DNA of 64,000 nucleotides from Bugulina stolonifera. Its lineage: Eukaryota > Bryozoa > Gymnolaemata > Cheilostomatida > Bugulidae. Both the position numbers and the translations under genes were made by a program. Of the stretch, positions 52,501 through 63,500 are shown in pieces. Below the pieces are notes generated by a model. It saw only the letters and a program-made list of their open reading frames with translations. It had not been told where the DNA came from and made no database searches. Every line of letters starts with the position of its first letter. The stretch's first letter is position 1. The stretch covers positions 8,877,501 to 8,941,500 of the forward strand of contig OW285196.1 of assembly GCA_935421135.1 (NCBI GenBank), written 5' to 3'.

Positions 52501-55500
52501 AGTGTTTCGAGAGTAAGGTGTGCGGTCATGCAAATTCCCCGAGTGGTAGAATGATAGAAAGTAACAACTGGTGTCGAAGGTTGAAAAAACTTTTTTGTTT
52601 TTCCTGAATCAAAAAAGACTGCTCATTTCTACGTATTGTTTGAAAATCACCTGTAAATTTATTTGTGTTGTCATCACAGGACTAACAGCTATTGCTATTA
52701 TACCTTTATAATAGGTGTACATGTATATCTCGGTTTTTATGTTCGTCATCTTGTGTTGATCATGAAATACGACTGTTATAATTTAGATTAAAGGGGTCAC
52801 CCAAGGAGTAAACGATTTATCCAATGAACTAGAGGAGAAGGTAAACAAATACCAGCCGTATGTCTCCAAGATGAACAATGCTCTGAAAGGTATACAGAAG
52901 ACTCTGAAGGCGCTGTCTGCCAAAGAATGTTCTAGAAAGTCTTTCACTGAGGCACAGAAACAACTGGCTGACTTAAAGTCACTCATGTCGGAAGTTAGTG
53001 AGTCTTGGACAGGCGAGTTACATGATTCGTAGATCAATATATTTCACTGAATTAACATAAACGGTATTAAATTTTTGAAAGTTTTTACGTCAAAATCCTT
53101 CTGATTTAAAATCTGTATTAAACTGAGCATGGGATTGACATATACATGTAATTCAGTGCACACGCATATTTGATATTTTGATGTAAATTAAAAGTTGTTA
53201 AATTATTATACGACTACGATTAATAAATTACATTAGCATTTCCTGTTTACTATTACAGTTGACAATGTTACCATCGCGCAGAAAATCAGTTGAGCCAAAA
53301 TAATGCAAAATTTCATTATTGCATTAAAGTTTCTTGCAGTTTTTAAACATGAAAAGTAAGTGGGAGCAGCTGTTATACTTTAGGAATTCTAGCGAGAGCT
53401 TTGGTATACAGCATTTGCATGTACCAGAAAGATGTTACATGTACATATACTTGTGTCTATTAATGCATTCTGCAGAAGTGGAAGACTACGATACGCTTGC
53501 AGCTGGTGATAGTGTTAGACTGAAACCTGGTGCTGAAGAGAATAGACCAGAGTTTGCTAAGAAAATGATGTCTAGCAAAGTTTCACACTCGACTGTTGGT
53601 ATCTTCTTTGGCCAGATTCTTACGAGACGTCAAATGCATGGGATTGAGGTCACCGAAGCGAAGAATGTGAGTAGTATTATAGCAGTGCCTGATTTGCAAT
53701 TTATTGATCGTCTACTTATCTGCGTTAAGATGTATATGAAAAATTGGTTAACAGCTCTGATATGAAATTTTTTAGGATGTTTTCTTGAATGAAAAACCAA
53801 ATGTAGCCCAAGAAACAGTTTTCACATCTGCAAATCATTCCATGAAGGGCATTCTACATGTTTTGATAACTCTAAAATAAATTTAGTTCTCTAATACAAA
53901 TGGAGGCTATGCTTTCTTCCTCAATTTTTTGAATGATCCCTGTAAAAGTAAATTTTTGTGCTGAAGGTATTGGCGATATTTCCGGAGGAAGTCGCATTTA
54001 TTGGACCACCAGATTGTCTGATTAAATCTTGTACTAAAGCAAAGAACCTTCCCTTCAGAGGGGATAAAGTGAGACTGCAAAAACCTGGTATCTCCCGAAA
54101 GCCTGCTAAAAACAGGTGAGTTGATCTTACAGTTGGTAAATTTTCCTTATTCAAATGCATGATTGGGCATAGACCTGCCGTTTAGCAGTCAATGTTTTTT
54201 TTTGTGACAGATAAACGATTGAAGTCAAAAAACAAACCTGGATTACTCAATTAATCTGAAGAATGGTTTTAACATTACCATTATAGTATTACCATTAATT
54301 ACCATTGGCATTATCATTGCCATTAGTAATACTATAATTAGCATTGCCATTAGCATTACCATCAATTACCATAACGAAACGATTTTGTGATACATTTCCA
54401 CCAAGAAATTAACAAAAACCGATCTCAAGTTTAACTAGCGGCAGCGACGGTTATACATATGCATAATGTACTACTGTAAAATACATTTGGACTTATAAAT
54501 AGTTTGCAACTGCACCATCAAAGTCTAGTGATGTCAATTTTTGATGTGACACTGTTGTTTTATTTGTTGACTACTTCATGTTGTTCTACATTGTATTGTT
54601 CAAAATTAAGTGTACATGTGCAATGTATTTAGCCACGGAGTGCTCAAGAGCATAGAATTTGATTTCCGTGGTTCATCAGATAAAGAAGTTACAAACTGTG
54701 TGATCGTAGACTTTCCTGACAAAAAGGACTGGAGAGGAAACTATGATGAGATTGAACTTGTCCCTGGCTGTGGTATTGAGGTAAGTATCTCAAACAGTAC
54801 AAGTATGTGCATTGGGTGCTGATAACACTACTTTACTAATTCTATTTATCACAGCTACATGTAAGTTCAAGTCTACGCTCTATATTGATATGGGTTGGAT
54901 TGAGGAGAGGAGGAAATAGTAAATAAATATTTGTTTTTTGTTAGAATTGAAGCTAGAAATTTTTTTTTCGTTTTACGATGGGTGCCCACCGACCCAACTG
55001 TAGTTCTCAGTCCATATTCACATAAACAGTTTACACTTTACAGTGTATAGTACTATCATACCTACCAGTAAACAGTATTGTCAATACAGTGAAGTCTGTT
55101 GCCCAATGGTACTCATTGCCAAAGATGCATATGATAATTTTAGTACATTGTCATTAATACTTTTTCTCAACTCTAGCCAAGCAATTAGCCCTTGTTTCAT
55201 GACCCATGAGTAAGATAAAGAAAACTAATAAACCTAAATAGTTGTGTTAATTACATGCTAATGTATGTTAATATTGTTTTGCAATACACGTATTATATTA
55301 ATTCCAATATTTTCTCTTTGAGGAAGAACTAACTAGATACAAATAAATATAAAATAAAACGGGCATTTTCCATAGTTAGTTAGCTTGGAAAACAAAGCTT
55401 TTGAAGGACATTTTAAGCTGTTTTAGCTTTACTGCCTGCTAGCTATCTCACAGAGGAATTCTTGACCCATCGTTGCACAAATGTCTTCATAATTGGAGGA

Positions 55501-56791
55501 ATTTTATGGTTCTTTTATAGGCAAAAGACAAGGTAAGGATACGCAGGTCTGTTCCAGAGCCATCCACTGGCTGGAACGGTGTTAATGGTAGTAGTGTAGG
55601 TGAAGTGACAAGTGTCAAAGGACGCCAAGGTCAAGAGAAGGTCATAGTTAATTTCCCTGAAAACAAGGACTGGAGAGGATTGGCAAAGGATGTGGAACTT
55701 GTTAGAGAGCCAGTGAAAGGAGATAAAGTTCAGGTGGGTATTCATTAAAGTACCTAAACAGCCACAATGTACACTGTAGTCTGATGCTGCTGTAGAATGG
55801 GTGCTAGCATGTTATAATTCCAAATCTATTGAATAAGCCAGCATTCCTGGAAAAGAAAACTTAGTCACAGCGTCTGGGTATTAAACTTTCACACGCGTGT
55901 CTAATAAAGTACATGTTATGTTATGTACAATACATGATGCTGTGCTTTTGCCATAGATAACGTTATGAGTTGTATGTATGTACATGTGGCATGTAACTAT
56001 TTATCCAACGGCGCTTTATAGTTTGATAGTATGATAGACCAACTGGCTCCACATCTTAGAACTTTGGCTGACAACCAGATGCATACACATGTACTTGATG
56101 AGTTTAGAAGTTTAACTCTGTCATGTAACCGTACATGCTTGTCACTGTAAAACGCAAGATTATAAAAGGAACACGATATATATGTCTATTGTTATGCTAA
56201 TTAGTAACATTGTAGGTGAAACTGTCTGTGACAAACCCCAGGCTAGATTGGGGTGGGGTAACTCATAATGACGTAGGAGAACTGGAGGAGGTTCGGGAGG
56301 AGTATGATAGCTATGGTGAGGCAACACTTACTATATACAAGTGCATATGTACTAAATACTTACTACAATGTATATACAAGTGCATATGTACTAAATACTT
56401 ACTACCATGTATATACAAATGCATAATATGTACTACAGTAAATACTTACTATTTACAAGGATGTATGCCAAATACTGATAGACAGACATGGAAATAACTG
56501 AACGACAAGATTTTATCCACTCCTCTTCTTGCTAGTTTTTAGTTTGTTTGTGAAATACATTTATTTTTGTGATGTATTTTTACCATATTACACATAGGCA
56601 AAGTGGCAGAAGTCAAGTTCCCCAACCGACCTAAATGGACTTGTGTATTTGATGAGCTGGAGTTGGTTAGGTACCAAGCACCTGTTATCAAGAAGAATGA
56701 CAAGGACAGACAGGAAGTTGATTGGGAGACCCTGTTCATGGCTGCCATGTTTGAACAGATGGCCCAGATGGGAGCAAATTCTTTATTCTAA
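46553..56791 (+). CDS. R3: diverged RING, coiled-coil, Mind-bomb/KEG-type repeat protein
   Basis: Twelve exons give 615 codons: 46553-46726, 47087-47231, 47343-47471, 49955-50040, 50213-50320, 52787-52997, 53476-53666, 53967-54115, 54633-54780, 55521-55733, 56216-56315 and 56598-56791 (TAA). It is the most diverged member. The RING ligands are conserved (CNVC, LPCQHTICLTC, CTIC), as is NGGF in the form DGGFDQLPDSL. The linker is shorter and acidic, without the KVSLMLA motif. The coiled-coil exons keep their lengths or phases (108 nt for exon 5). All four C-terminal repeats are present (GDKVRLQKPG, HGVLKS, TGWNGVNGSS, LDWGGVTHNDVG). The acidic tail of R1 and R2 is replaced by a Met-rich end. 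The exon 6 donor is ambiguous: GTGAGT after 52997 is used here, and a GC donor (GCGAGT after 53012) also keeps phase. An upstream in-frame ATG at 46517 lies before a splice-acceptor-like AG and is less likely. Confidence 0.87.
48330..48430. repeat. G/C-rich repeat fragment in R3 intron 3
   Basis: A short stretch with CCTGGGGGAAGACCCCCGG, then CCCCCTCCCACACCC, stands out sharply from AT-rich surroundings and has internal dyad symmetry. It looks like a piece of a dispersed repeat. Frames through it on both strands (48180-48494 and 48273-48476) are not supported as genes. Confidence 0.45.
49171..49929. mobile_element. TTAA-flanked MITE, complete copy
   Basis: TTAA (49171-49174) is followed by AGGTGGACTGTACTGAAA. 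At the other end the exact inverse, TTTCAGTACAGTCCACCT, is followed by TTAA (49926-49929). The element is 751 bp, has no coding frame of note and ends 25 bases before R3 exon 4. TTAA duplication is typical of piggyBac-type transposition, so this is probably a non-autonomous relative. The termini do not begin with the usual CCC, so the superfamily is unproven. Confidence 0.85.
50953..51017. repeat. 16-bp minisatellite, four units
   Basis: TAGTTGACCAGTGGAA is repeated four times with no visible mismatch in the core units, inside R3 intron 5. Confidence 0.9.
51190..51620 (-). mobile_element. dispersed repeat (inverted copy) split by a truncated MITE
   Basis: 51190-51402 is the inverse of part of 23881-24465 (AGAGTAAAGT-type repeats, then a TTTCACACAA...GCTGCT segment). 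51593-51620 is the inverse of the opening of that repeat (CTTGAGCGGAGTGAAATGAC). Between them, about 51403-51592 is the terminal part of the MITE at 49171-49929 in inverse orientation, ending GTCCACCT then TTAA (51589-51592). The uninterrupted copy at 23838 has CAAGTTAACTCGAG at the junction, so the MITE entered at TTAA and has since lost its other end. Confidence 0.7.
51620..51718. repeat. 11-bp minisatellite
   Basis: About nine units of ACCCTCACTGT and close variants lie in R3 intron 5. The open frame through it (THR-Leu-rich peptide) is a repeat artefact. Confidence 0.9.
51782..51825. repeat. 22-bp perfect tandem duplication
   Basis: Two head-to-tail units, each running from CGGCATATATTATACGG to AGGCC. 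This is a recent duplication in R3 intron 5. Confidence 0.9.
54262..54375. repeat. ATTACC/ATTAGC simple repeat
   Basis: Degenerate hexamer tract built from ATTACCATT, ATTGCC and ATTAGC, in R3 intron 8. Confidence 0.8.
56328..56450. repeat. minisatellite of about 39 bp, three units
   Basis: Three imperfect units with TATATACAAGTGCATATGTA followed by CTAAATACTTACTAC start 13 bases past the R3 exon 11 donor. Confidence 0.8.
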
Positions 56792-58595
56792 TAACTTTGC
56801 TCTGTAATCTTACCATGTGATCACAAAATATAATAGTACTTAACTGAGCGTAATCATTGGTTTTACTAATTTCAGCATGACCTGTTCTGGAATGATTCAT
56901 TTTTGTATTTTGATTTGAAAATTTTTAGTTTGAAAATTTTTAGTTTGTCTTTGCAGAAACTAAAGTAATTTTAATCCAACTAATTACATAATGCAAGTGT
57001 GCATGCATTAATTTTTAATCAATATTAGTAGTCTATTATTATAAGTGGTGATAACTCCATACCTATACCTATAACATACACTGTACTATCTACATGTATA
57101 CATGTCTGTGTTCAATTTGTATTACAAATACACCTAGGCTGTAATAATTATACCCAATGAGGGGTTCCCTGAATAATATTAGTTATGTAATCCCATGCAG
57201 AAAAAATTCTTTAGTAATTACCAGCACTGTTCAAATGTAACAACTAAGTCATTCATTATTGGATAATAAATAACCAACCAGCCAATCACATAGCTACTTG
57301 GGGAATTGTGGATTACATAGGGAATTCCCCACCTAAGTCAGTCAACAACCCTAACTTGTGACTAGTTAATCGAGTTCTACTTGTGCTAGTGAGTGCCAGC
57401 TGCTGGTCTACATGTAGGTGAGTTAGAATTACCGCTTTAGTATTATATTGTGTACTAAACATATTACTGTTCATCTGAGTTCATTATCACCAGGTGTAAA
57501 GGTAGAGCTTAGGTTAAGCAGGCAGAGAGATTTTGTAAGTTTAGATGCATTGTGAAAACGATTTGATGCTTGTGTATTTGTGTATATTTCTTGGTAGCAA
57601 AGTATAATATTTATAGTTCTCTAGATAATATAGTGTATGTATATTATTATTATTATGCTGTTATGACTAGAGGTGGAATGAGACAGCATTTTTGAATTTG
57701 ATTTGAAACACTACGGCATAAAAACCTTCCTGAAAAATTTGTCAACTTTCATAATATTTGCTTGCTAGTAGGATTCCAATAGTTTCAATAGTTATACTGT
57801 TAGACAAAGTTCCTATGCTTTGTATCATTATGCATTTCCCTAAAGGATGATCAGAAGTTGAGAACTACATGACTTAGTAGGGAGTCGTGTCTCCATTACT
57901 AAAATAGTTCCATGAGTAGACAACTCTTAGTAAGGACTTTACATTGTAATGTGTGAGAGTTTATTGAAATGCAGTTAGCACATGCATGTACATGTAGGTC
58001 TGCTTATGGTGGTAGACTAGAATACCAGTGCTTTGGAAGGTACAGGTAGTATGACTGTCTAGTTACATATAAATAGAACATTTTTTATTTCATAGTTTTA
58101 GTGCCAGTGAACAATGAATTATAATTATATACTATTATAATTGCACGCTGTTGAGTTTCTGGTCTCGAAACCACATAGTATTTTCGAGACAAGACAACTT
58201 ATATGAGACTTGAGATTTCTCGATGTCCCAAATGCTAGATCACTTGCGCAAGATCCATTTTCTAAACCACCGCCATTACATATATCACATGAAACAACAC
58301 TTTGCTAGTATATCTTTGAAGAATAGGACTGTGATATTCTACTTATGTTGATGATAGAGAGCTACTGTATTTTGCAAAATTAATGTTAGTTTATAAGTGA
58401 ATGCTTCACCACTAATCAGAGTGTTGCATTCAACTTCAAACTTACAACATTTATCCTCATTTTCAAACTTGATAAACTTCCAGTGGAGAATTTTAGCGAC
58501 AAAGGATGTGATTATTGACTGATAACGACTACATTAACCTCACATTTAATTGAAAGTATTATTGTTACTGATTAGCATTTCCTGTCTCAGCTAAC
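56792..58595. other. R3 3' UTR and spacer to R4
   Basis: No gene-like frame is seen. The left part is the R3 3' UTR with its poly(A) signal. The rest is AT-rich spacer that should include the R4 promoter. Confidence 0.55.
57265..57270 (+). promoter_or_regulatory. possible poly(A) signal of R3
   Basis: AATAAA in GGATAATAAATAACC, about 475 bp after the R3 stop. Confidence 0.4.
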
Positions 58596-61500
58596 ATGGC
58601 GTCCACCATGCCGATAGAGGACTCTCTTCAAACTCTACTCAACTGTAACTTGTGTAAGAAAGAGACAGATGACTTGAAAGCTCTACCTTGTCAGCATACA
58701 GCATGTCTGCCATGTGTCAAGCAGCTGAAGGTAGTGAAAAGGAGATTCACCTGTGACATCTGTCAACAGGTGGGTGTAAGATCTTCTAAAATATTAGGAT
58801 AACAGATCTAATAATTATTTTGCTATATTGATGAATAATGGCGGATTTTGGAAATATAAAACTTTTTCCAAGTGATCATCTGGTGGTCTTTTGTAGGAAT
58901 ATCCTATACCTAATGGAGGGTTTGGGAATCTACCAGATAGCTTGGTGAGTAAACAATTGAAAGACATGATTAGGAAGAAAACTTGTCAAGATGAAGAGCC
59001 ATCTGTACAGAAGAGTCCAGAAGGAACTGACTGTAAAGCGGCATCAGCAGGTGATGATATTCTAGACGGTTGTTCAACCATCAACTAGGACAGAACTACA
59101 CAACTTTTAATTTTTAATTTTAAAGCTACTTGACTTGCTCGATATATTTTCTCGATCCATCACTGACAACTACTTTAAAAGAAGATATGATGGAATTGAA
59201 TTGAACTTGAAATTGTTGATCCTTTTGTCCAGTAATGGCAGCAAGTTGACTATTTTACCCTGTCACCATTTTTGTTAAACCTTCAGTTGTTTCATCATAC
59301 TATAATTTCCATGTAATCTTTAGAAGAACCAGAGGATGTTTCTCCAGTAGGCGACACTGAAGTCAAAAAATCTGACATCAAACCATCCAACAAGGTATCC
59401 TTGATGTTAGCTGATGGTGGATTTGGGCGTATTCCCTCAGGAAAAGCAACCACTGATCATGGTGTAACCTTGAGGAAAGAAAAGACTCAGAGAAAACAGG
59501 CAACCAGTGTGGAGGCAGCATGTACTTGTAAGTGAAAGAAGAGTTGGTTGTATTATTATAAGAACTCATATCCAGTGATACTCTTTCAATGACGCAGTTG
59601 AAGTCGATAGTCTATGCTTTGCTTGAATTTGTGCTTTTACGTCATGAAACATCACTTACTGACTAACGCTAGCGCTTTACTAGCATTCATCCAAAAGTTG
59701 TAAGCATTTTGAATGCTTTCTCATTTTATCCTTTGACTAAATTAGCTGTCACCAACCTGCAGATGTTGAAAAGAACAATTGTTTTTGTACCTCATCTATA
59801 ATATTGTAATGGTTTCTGTGATTTGGTGCGGTCGTCCTTGGACGACTATCGACCCAGAAATGAAGTGCCTATGAGTGGTAATAGGACTTCGCATTACATG
59901 AAAGATCTACCAAAGACGACCCATCTGGTCCCAAGTCTGACCTTCAGACTATACAATGAAAGAGAGTGATCCGACCTAGTAGGCGGTTCGCTAGGCGAAT
60001 GACCTGACAAAAGAAAGTGAAAGTCTCTGTATCAAGTATAGATGTGTCTTTATTGAAAGCCAAGTGAAGACTGAGAGGATGAACAGTAAAACAATGCCCT
60101 TTATATAGTATAAGGACTTCCGGCCGACGTGACGTCGGGAAAAGACGACGTGTGGTCGTCTGGAAGTTGCGCAACAAGATGGCCGCCGGAAGCCCGACGG
60201 CCGACCCAAAATAGGTCGGGTTATACAAAAGTTGCTTATAATGGTCCAATTCATGTACAAAATGAATATCAATGGATTCTGAGAGGTCGGGCCTCTGTAC
60301 ATGGGTATAAAAGGCATTAAAAAGACTCAGTAATAATCATGTAGTTATATACAATTATATAGTAGAACAATGCATAAATAAGTAGTGAGTATAAACACAT
60401 TGAGACACGTATATAGACAGTAATTAATGGTTTAACATGCAATGCAATTGAATATAAGTATACGAACAGCTAATTACAAGAGTGTGAGTGTCAGGTGAGT
60501 AGTGCTGTAACAACTACTAGGCACTTAGGGTGCGGTGGAGCTTTGTCCGATAGTTGGAGTCGTATACAAATGTCCTGTACCATTACAATATTATAGGAAC
60601 GGTAATTTGTAAGCATTGAGATATTGGCAGTGAATAGTTGTCTTCTCTCAGAGAGAAGGGAGCAACTCCAAACAACACGTAATATATACATTATGTACAT
60701 TATGTTGGAGCAAGCTTGCATGTTTTAGCCCCAGATGCTAGTGAAGTGAAGAAATTGAAGGAAGAAATTGTTGAGGTAGCGGATTCTGCCAAGGAATGGC
60801 TTGCCAAGGCTATAGAAATGGTGAGTATCCTAATTTACACTATATTGTTTAATAAGGGATTTGCGTGATACTTGTAACACACCCGACTTGTTCTGAGCAA
60901 AAATAAATTTAGACACTTGAAAATCTTTGCCCGACAATCCATTCTCTTTATGGTTCAAGCTTCAGCCAAGTTACCTTTGTATTAGAATGCAATTAATGGG
61001 TATTGGTAGCCGAGTGGTCTAGTGCTAATGCAGCAATGACGAAAGTTATCTACAAGGACGTGGGTTCAATTCCTACCAATGACCTGGAGGTTTTCGTCCC
61101 GCAGAAGGTTTTCTCTCTGTGCCATATCAAGTTGTAATAATATCCAGCTCTAGGAGCCGTGGTGGCCCTTTGATTAGCTCTGTTATTGGACAACCATGTT
61201 AAAGAAATGTGGTTGGCACCACAGACATTACATTAAATTAGAATTCATTGTTGTAGACTCTATTCACATTCTATTCACATTCACATCATACACATTTACA
61301 CATGTACATGTAGATGAGGACCTGCAGGGAAACACTGAAAGTGTTACCTAAGAAAGGAAGACAGACAAAAAGTATGTTCTTTGATCGGCAGAAAAAGATG
61401 AAGAGGCAGTGCCAAGAAAAGGTAAGTGCTCGTTGTTTGGGAATAAAATAATTTGATTGTCAATTATAGAGCTCGATTAATTAAAGATTACAAAAAATCT

Positions 61501-63500
61501 ACTTGTACAATGTTCCTCTAATTCTACAACTTTGTAAGTTATTCATGAGTCATTATTAGTTGTCACATTCCTTTGAAACACTGAAATGTTTTGAGTATAG
61601 TTATATGCGAGTGCCGATAGGACACTGGTATGGGAAGGGCTTGGAAGGTGGTAGAGACCGACCAAGTAACCTTCTACTCATTACATAAACGAGTGAACAG
61701 TGATTAGGTGCTCTTATTATTGTGTATCTGACGTAGGTCGATGCCGAGACTCATTGAAGAGCTCAGGACCGACGTAGGTTTTGTAGATTTTATACTCCAG
61801 AGGAGTGCAATGAAAGATCTGGTATTCTAGGATCTCAAGCCTGACGCTAGATTCATATAGAATCCGGGATCGACCTAAGTCGTAGAAGTGGTGTAGAGAT
61901 ATGCTTACACGAGGATGGGGATGAACTCGAGCCGTATGGATCTATGGATCCGCCGGTGAAGTTACCCGCCTACAAGAGAAAGCCTCTATAGGTTTGAGTT
62001 AGGAGATGTTGCTTTATTAGAGCGCAATCAACAACTGATTTCATACAGAAAATGTGCTGCCTTATACTAGTTCTACTTCCGGCAAAAAGCGGCCGATAAA
62101 GTATCGGGTACGAAACTGATGCAGCAACATGGATGGTTCCGCCCGACGTCGGCCACAAAAAGGGTCGGCCTTGGCACAAAAAGTGCTTACAATAATCTGA
62201 AACATAAAGTATATAAGTATGAGCCTATTCTAAGATATCGGCCTTAAAAGTACATGGTAAAAGACCCTATTTAATATAATCAGACAAGAGAAGATAATTG
62301 CTAACAATATGTGGGAAAAACCAAGTTGTAATTCCAATAGTCTGATTGACAGGTAATAATAGTAAAGCACATGATAGCAGTTGATTAAGATATAATATGA
62401 GTATGCATGTATAATAATTGTGCAAGGTAAGACAATATGTATATTGAATGGATAATATGGATAAGTATGCAATGTCAATGTACATAAAGCGTAAGAACTC
62501 AGTCTATGTCCAGGCAGGCTGTTTCACCACAATACATTGTTTACAATGTAGTTGACATGGCAATCCAGCCAGCTGTGAATACGTTACTTTATCAAAGTAA
62601 TGTTGAAAACATCAACTAGAGTAATAATTTAATACTTTTATTAACTTGGGAGTTTCTCCTGTAGCTGAAAGGTTTGGACAAAGCTCTGAGTGATAGAATG
62701 GAGGAGAGTAAATCTACCTTGAAGATTGTGGAACCCTGCGCTGATCATATGAAGAATGTTCTAGACTCTATCCCTGATGTCAAACTTCCACATGGCTATT
62801 GGAGGTGTGAACCTATGAAACCAGAAATAATAAGTGAAGCTCAAGACAATCTGGAGAAGTTTGAAGCCCTCAATGCAGCTATTGAATCATATCCCATTGG
62901 TAATTATCCACTCTTGATTCCGTTGTTAATCAATGTCCAGTGTTGACCCTATTAATAAACAGACAGATTGTGAGATAAACATGGACACTGGTTACTACTC
63001 AGAGTTACATTCCAGGACTGGAACGAAGAATGCATGCCCATTCTACGAATTGTTGTGGTGAATGGTTGGCATCCCAGTGCTGGACTCTGTCTCTAGAAGC
63101 AACACTGCACTAGACTATTCATGGGAGAATATATACACATACACCTATACGCACGCTATATACACATAATTATTATGTACAAAATAATACTAACTTTACG
63201 ACATTGTGTATATGTCTACTGTTACACAACATGTACATGTATAATGCTATGTACTAATGCTATGTATAGATTGCTTTGCATGTATGAGTTCCAGATCTGG
63301 ATAAGTATGAGTATGGGCTCACATCAGGTGACTCTGTTAGACTCATAACAATAAAGGAGACTGAGGAGAAGACGGAAGGATATCTCTTTTGTAGAGAAAG
63401 GGTGTCCATCCAGGAGAGACTAGAAAACCTGGTATACAACAAAGCTACCCACTCCAGTATTGGAAGGTACAGAGGGTGTGAATATGAAGGAGGTGTGCTG
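58596..63500 (+). CDS. R4: RING, coiled-coil, Mind-bomb/KEG-type repeat protein (3' end outside window)
   Basis: Seven exons are visible: 58596-58769, 58897-59050, 59324-59527, 60729-60820, 61314-61421, 62665-62899 and 63295-63500, giving 391 codons so far. They match R2 in order, phase and largely in length (174, 92 and 108 nt are identical). The RING is complete (CNLC, LPCQHTACLPC, CDIC). The exon 2 motif is NGGFGNLPDSL. The linker carries KVSLMLADGGFGRIPS, shared with R2. Exons 4-6 are the coiled-coil segment (MEESKSTLKIVEPCADHMKN in exon 6 is identical to R2). Exon 7 begins the first C-terminal repeat (GLTSGDSVRL... HSSIGRYRG). The next expected exon (starting like EAIFPEQFDW in R2) was not found with confidence before position 64000, so repeats 2-4 and the tail lie beyond the window. 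Confidence 0.87.
59796..60596. mobile_element. CG-rich element, R4 intron 3 copy with perfect 17-bp inverted ends
   Basis: The left end CTATAATATTGTAATGG and the right end CCATTACAATATTATAG are exact inverse complements 801 bp apart. Up to about 60321 the copy is nearly identical to the element at 44901. It includes GACGTCGGGAAAAGACGACG, GGTCGGG and two TATA-like segments. Outer bases TA/TATA on both sides would suit a TA-duplicating DNA element. The alternative is a solo LTR (TGTAATGG...CCATTACA with ATAT on both sides). Minus-strand frames at 59944-60317 are translations of this element and are not genes. Confidence 0.75.
60999..61238 (+). mobile_element. tRNA-derived SINE
   Basis: The head has an A-box-like TAGCCGAGTGG (61007-61017) and a B-box-like GGTTCAATTCC (61063-61073) at tRNA spacing, with a class II (Leu/Ser-like) extra segment. 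The T stem pairs but the acceptor stem is imperfect, so it is not a working tRNA. A unique body follows, with GAGCCGTGGTGGCCC and GTGGTTGGCACCACA. It lies in R4 intron 4, sense to the gene. Confidence 0.65.
61595..62230. mobile_element. diverged CG-rich element, R4 intron 5 copy
   Basis: The left part (GCGAGTGCCGATAGGAC, then GACCGACCAAG and ATTACATAAACGAGTG) aligns with the R1 intron element at 34421. The right part (TGCTTTATTAGAG, CTTCCGGCAAAAAGCGGCC, GCAGCAACATGG, GCCCGACGTCGGCC and GTGCTTACAATAATC) is collinear with segments of the elements at 44901 and 59796. It is CpG-rich and non-coding. Ends are not defined, and the element may extend to about 62480. Confidence 0.55.

Noticed and set aside
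60999..61085. Functional tRNA-Leu/Ser gene
   Set aside because: A and B boxes and the T stem are present but the acceptor stem does not pair cleanly, and a SINE body follows.
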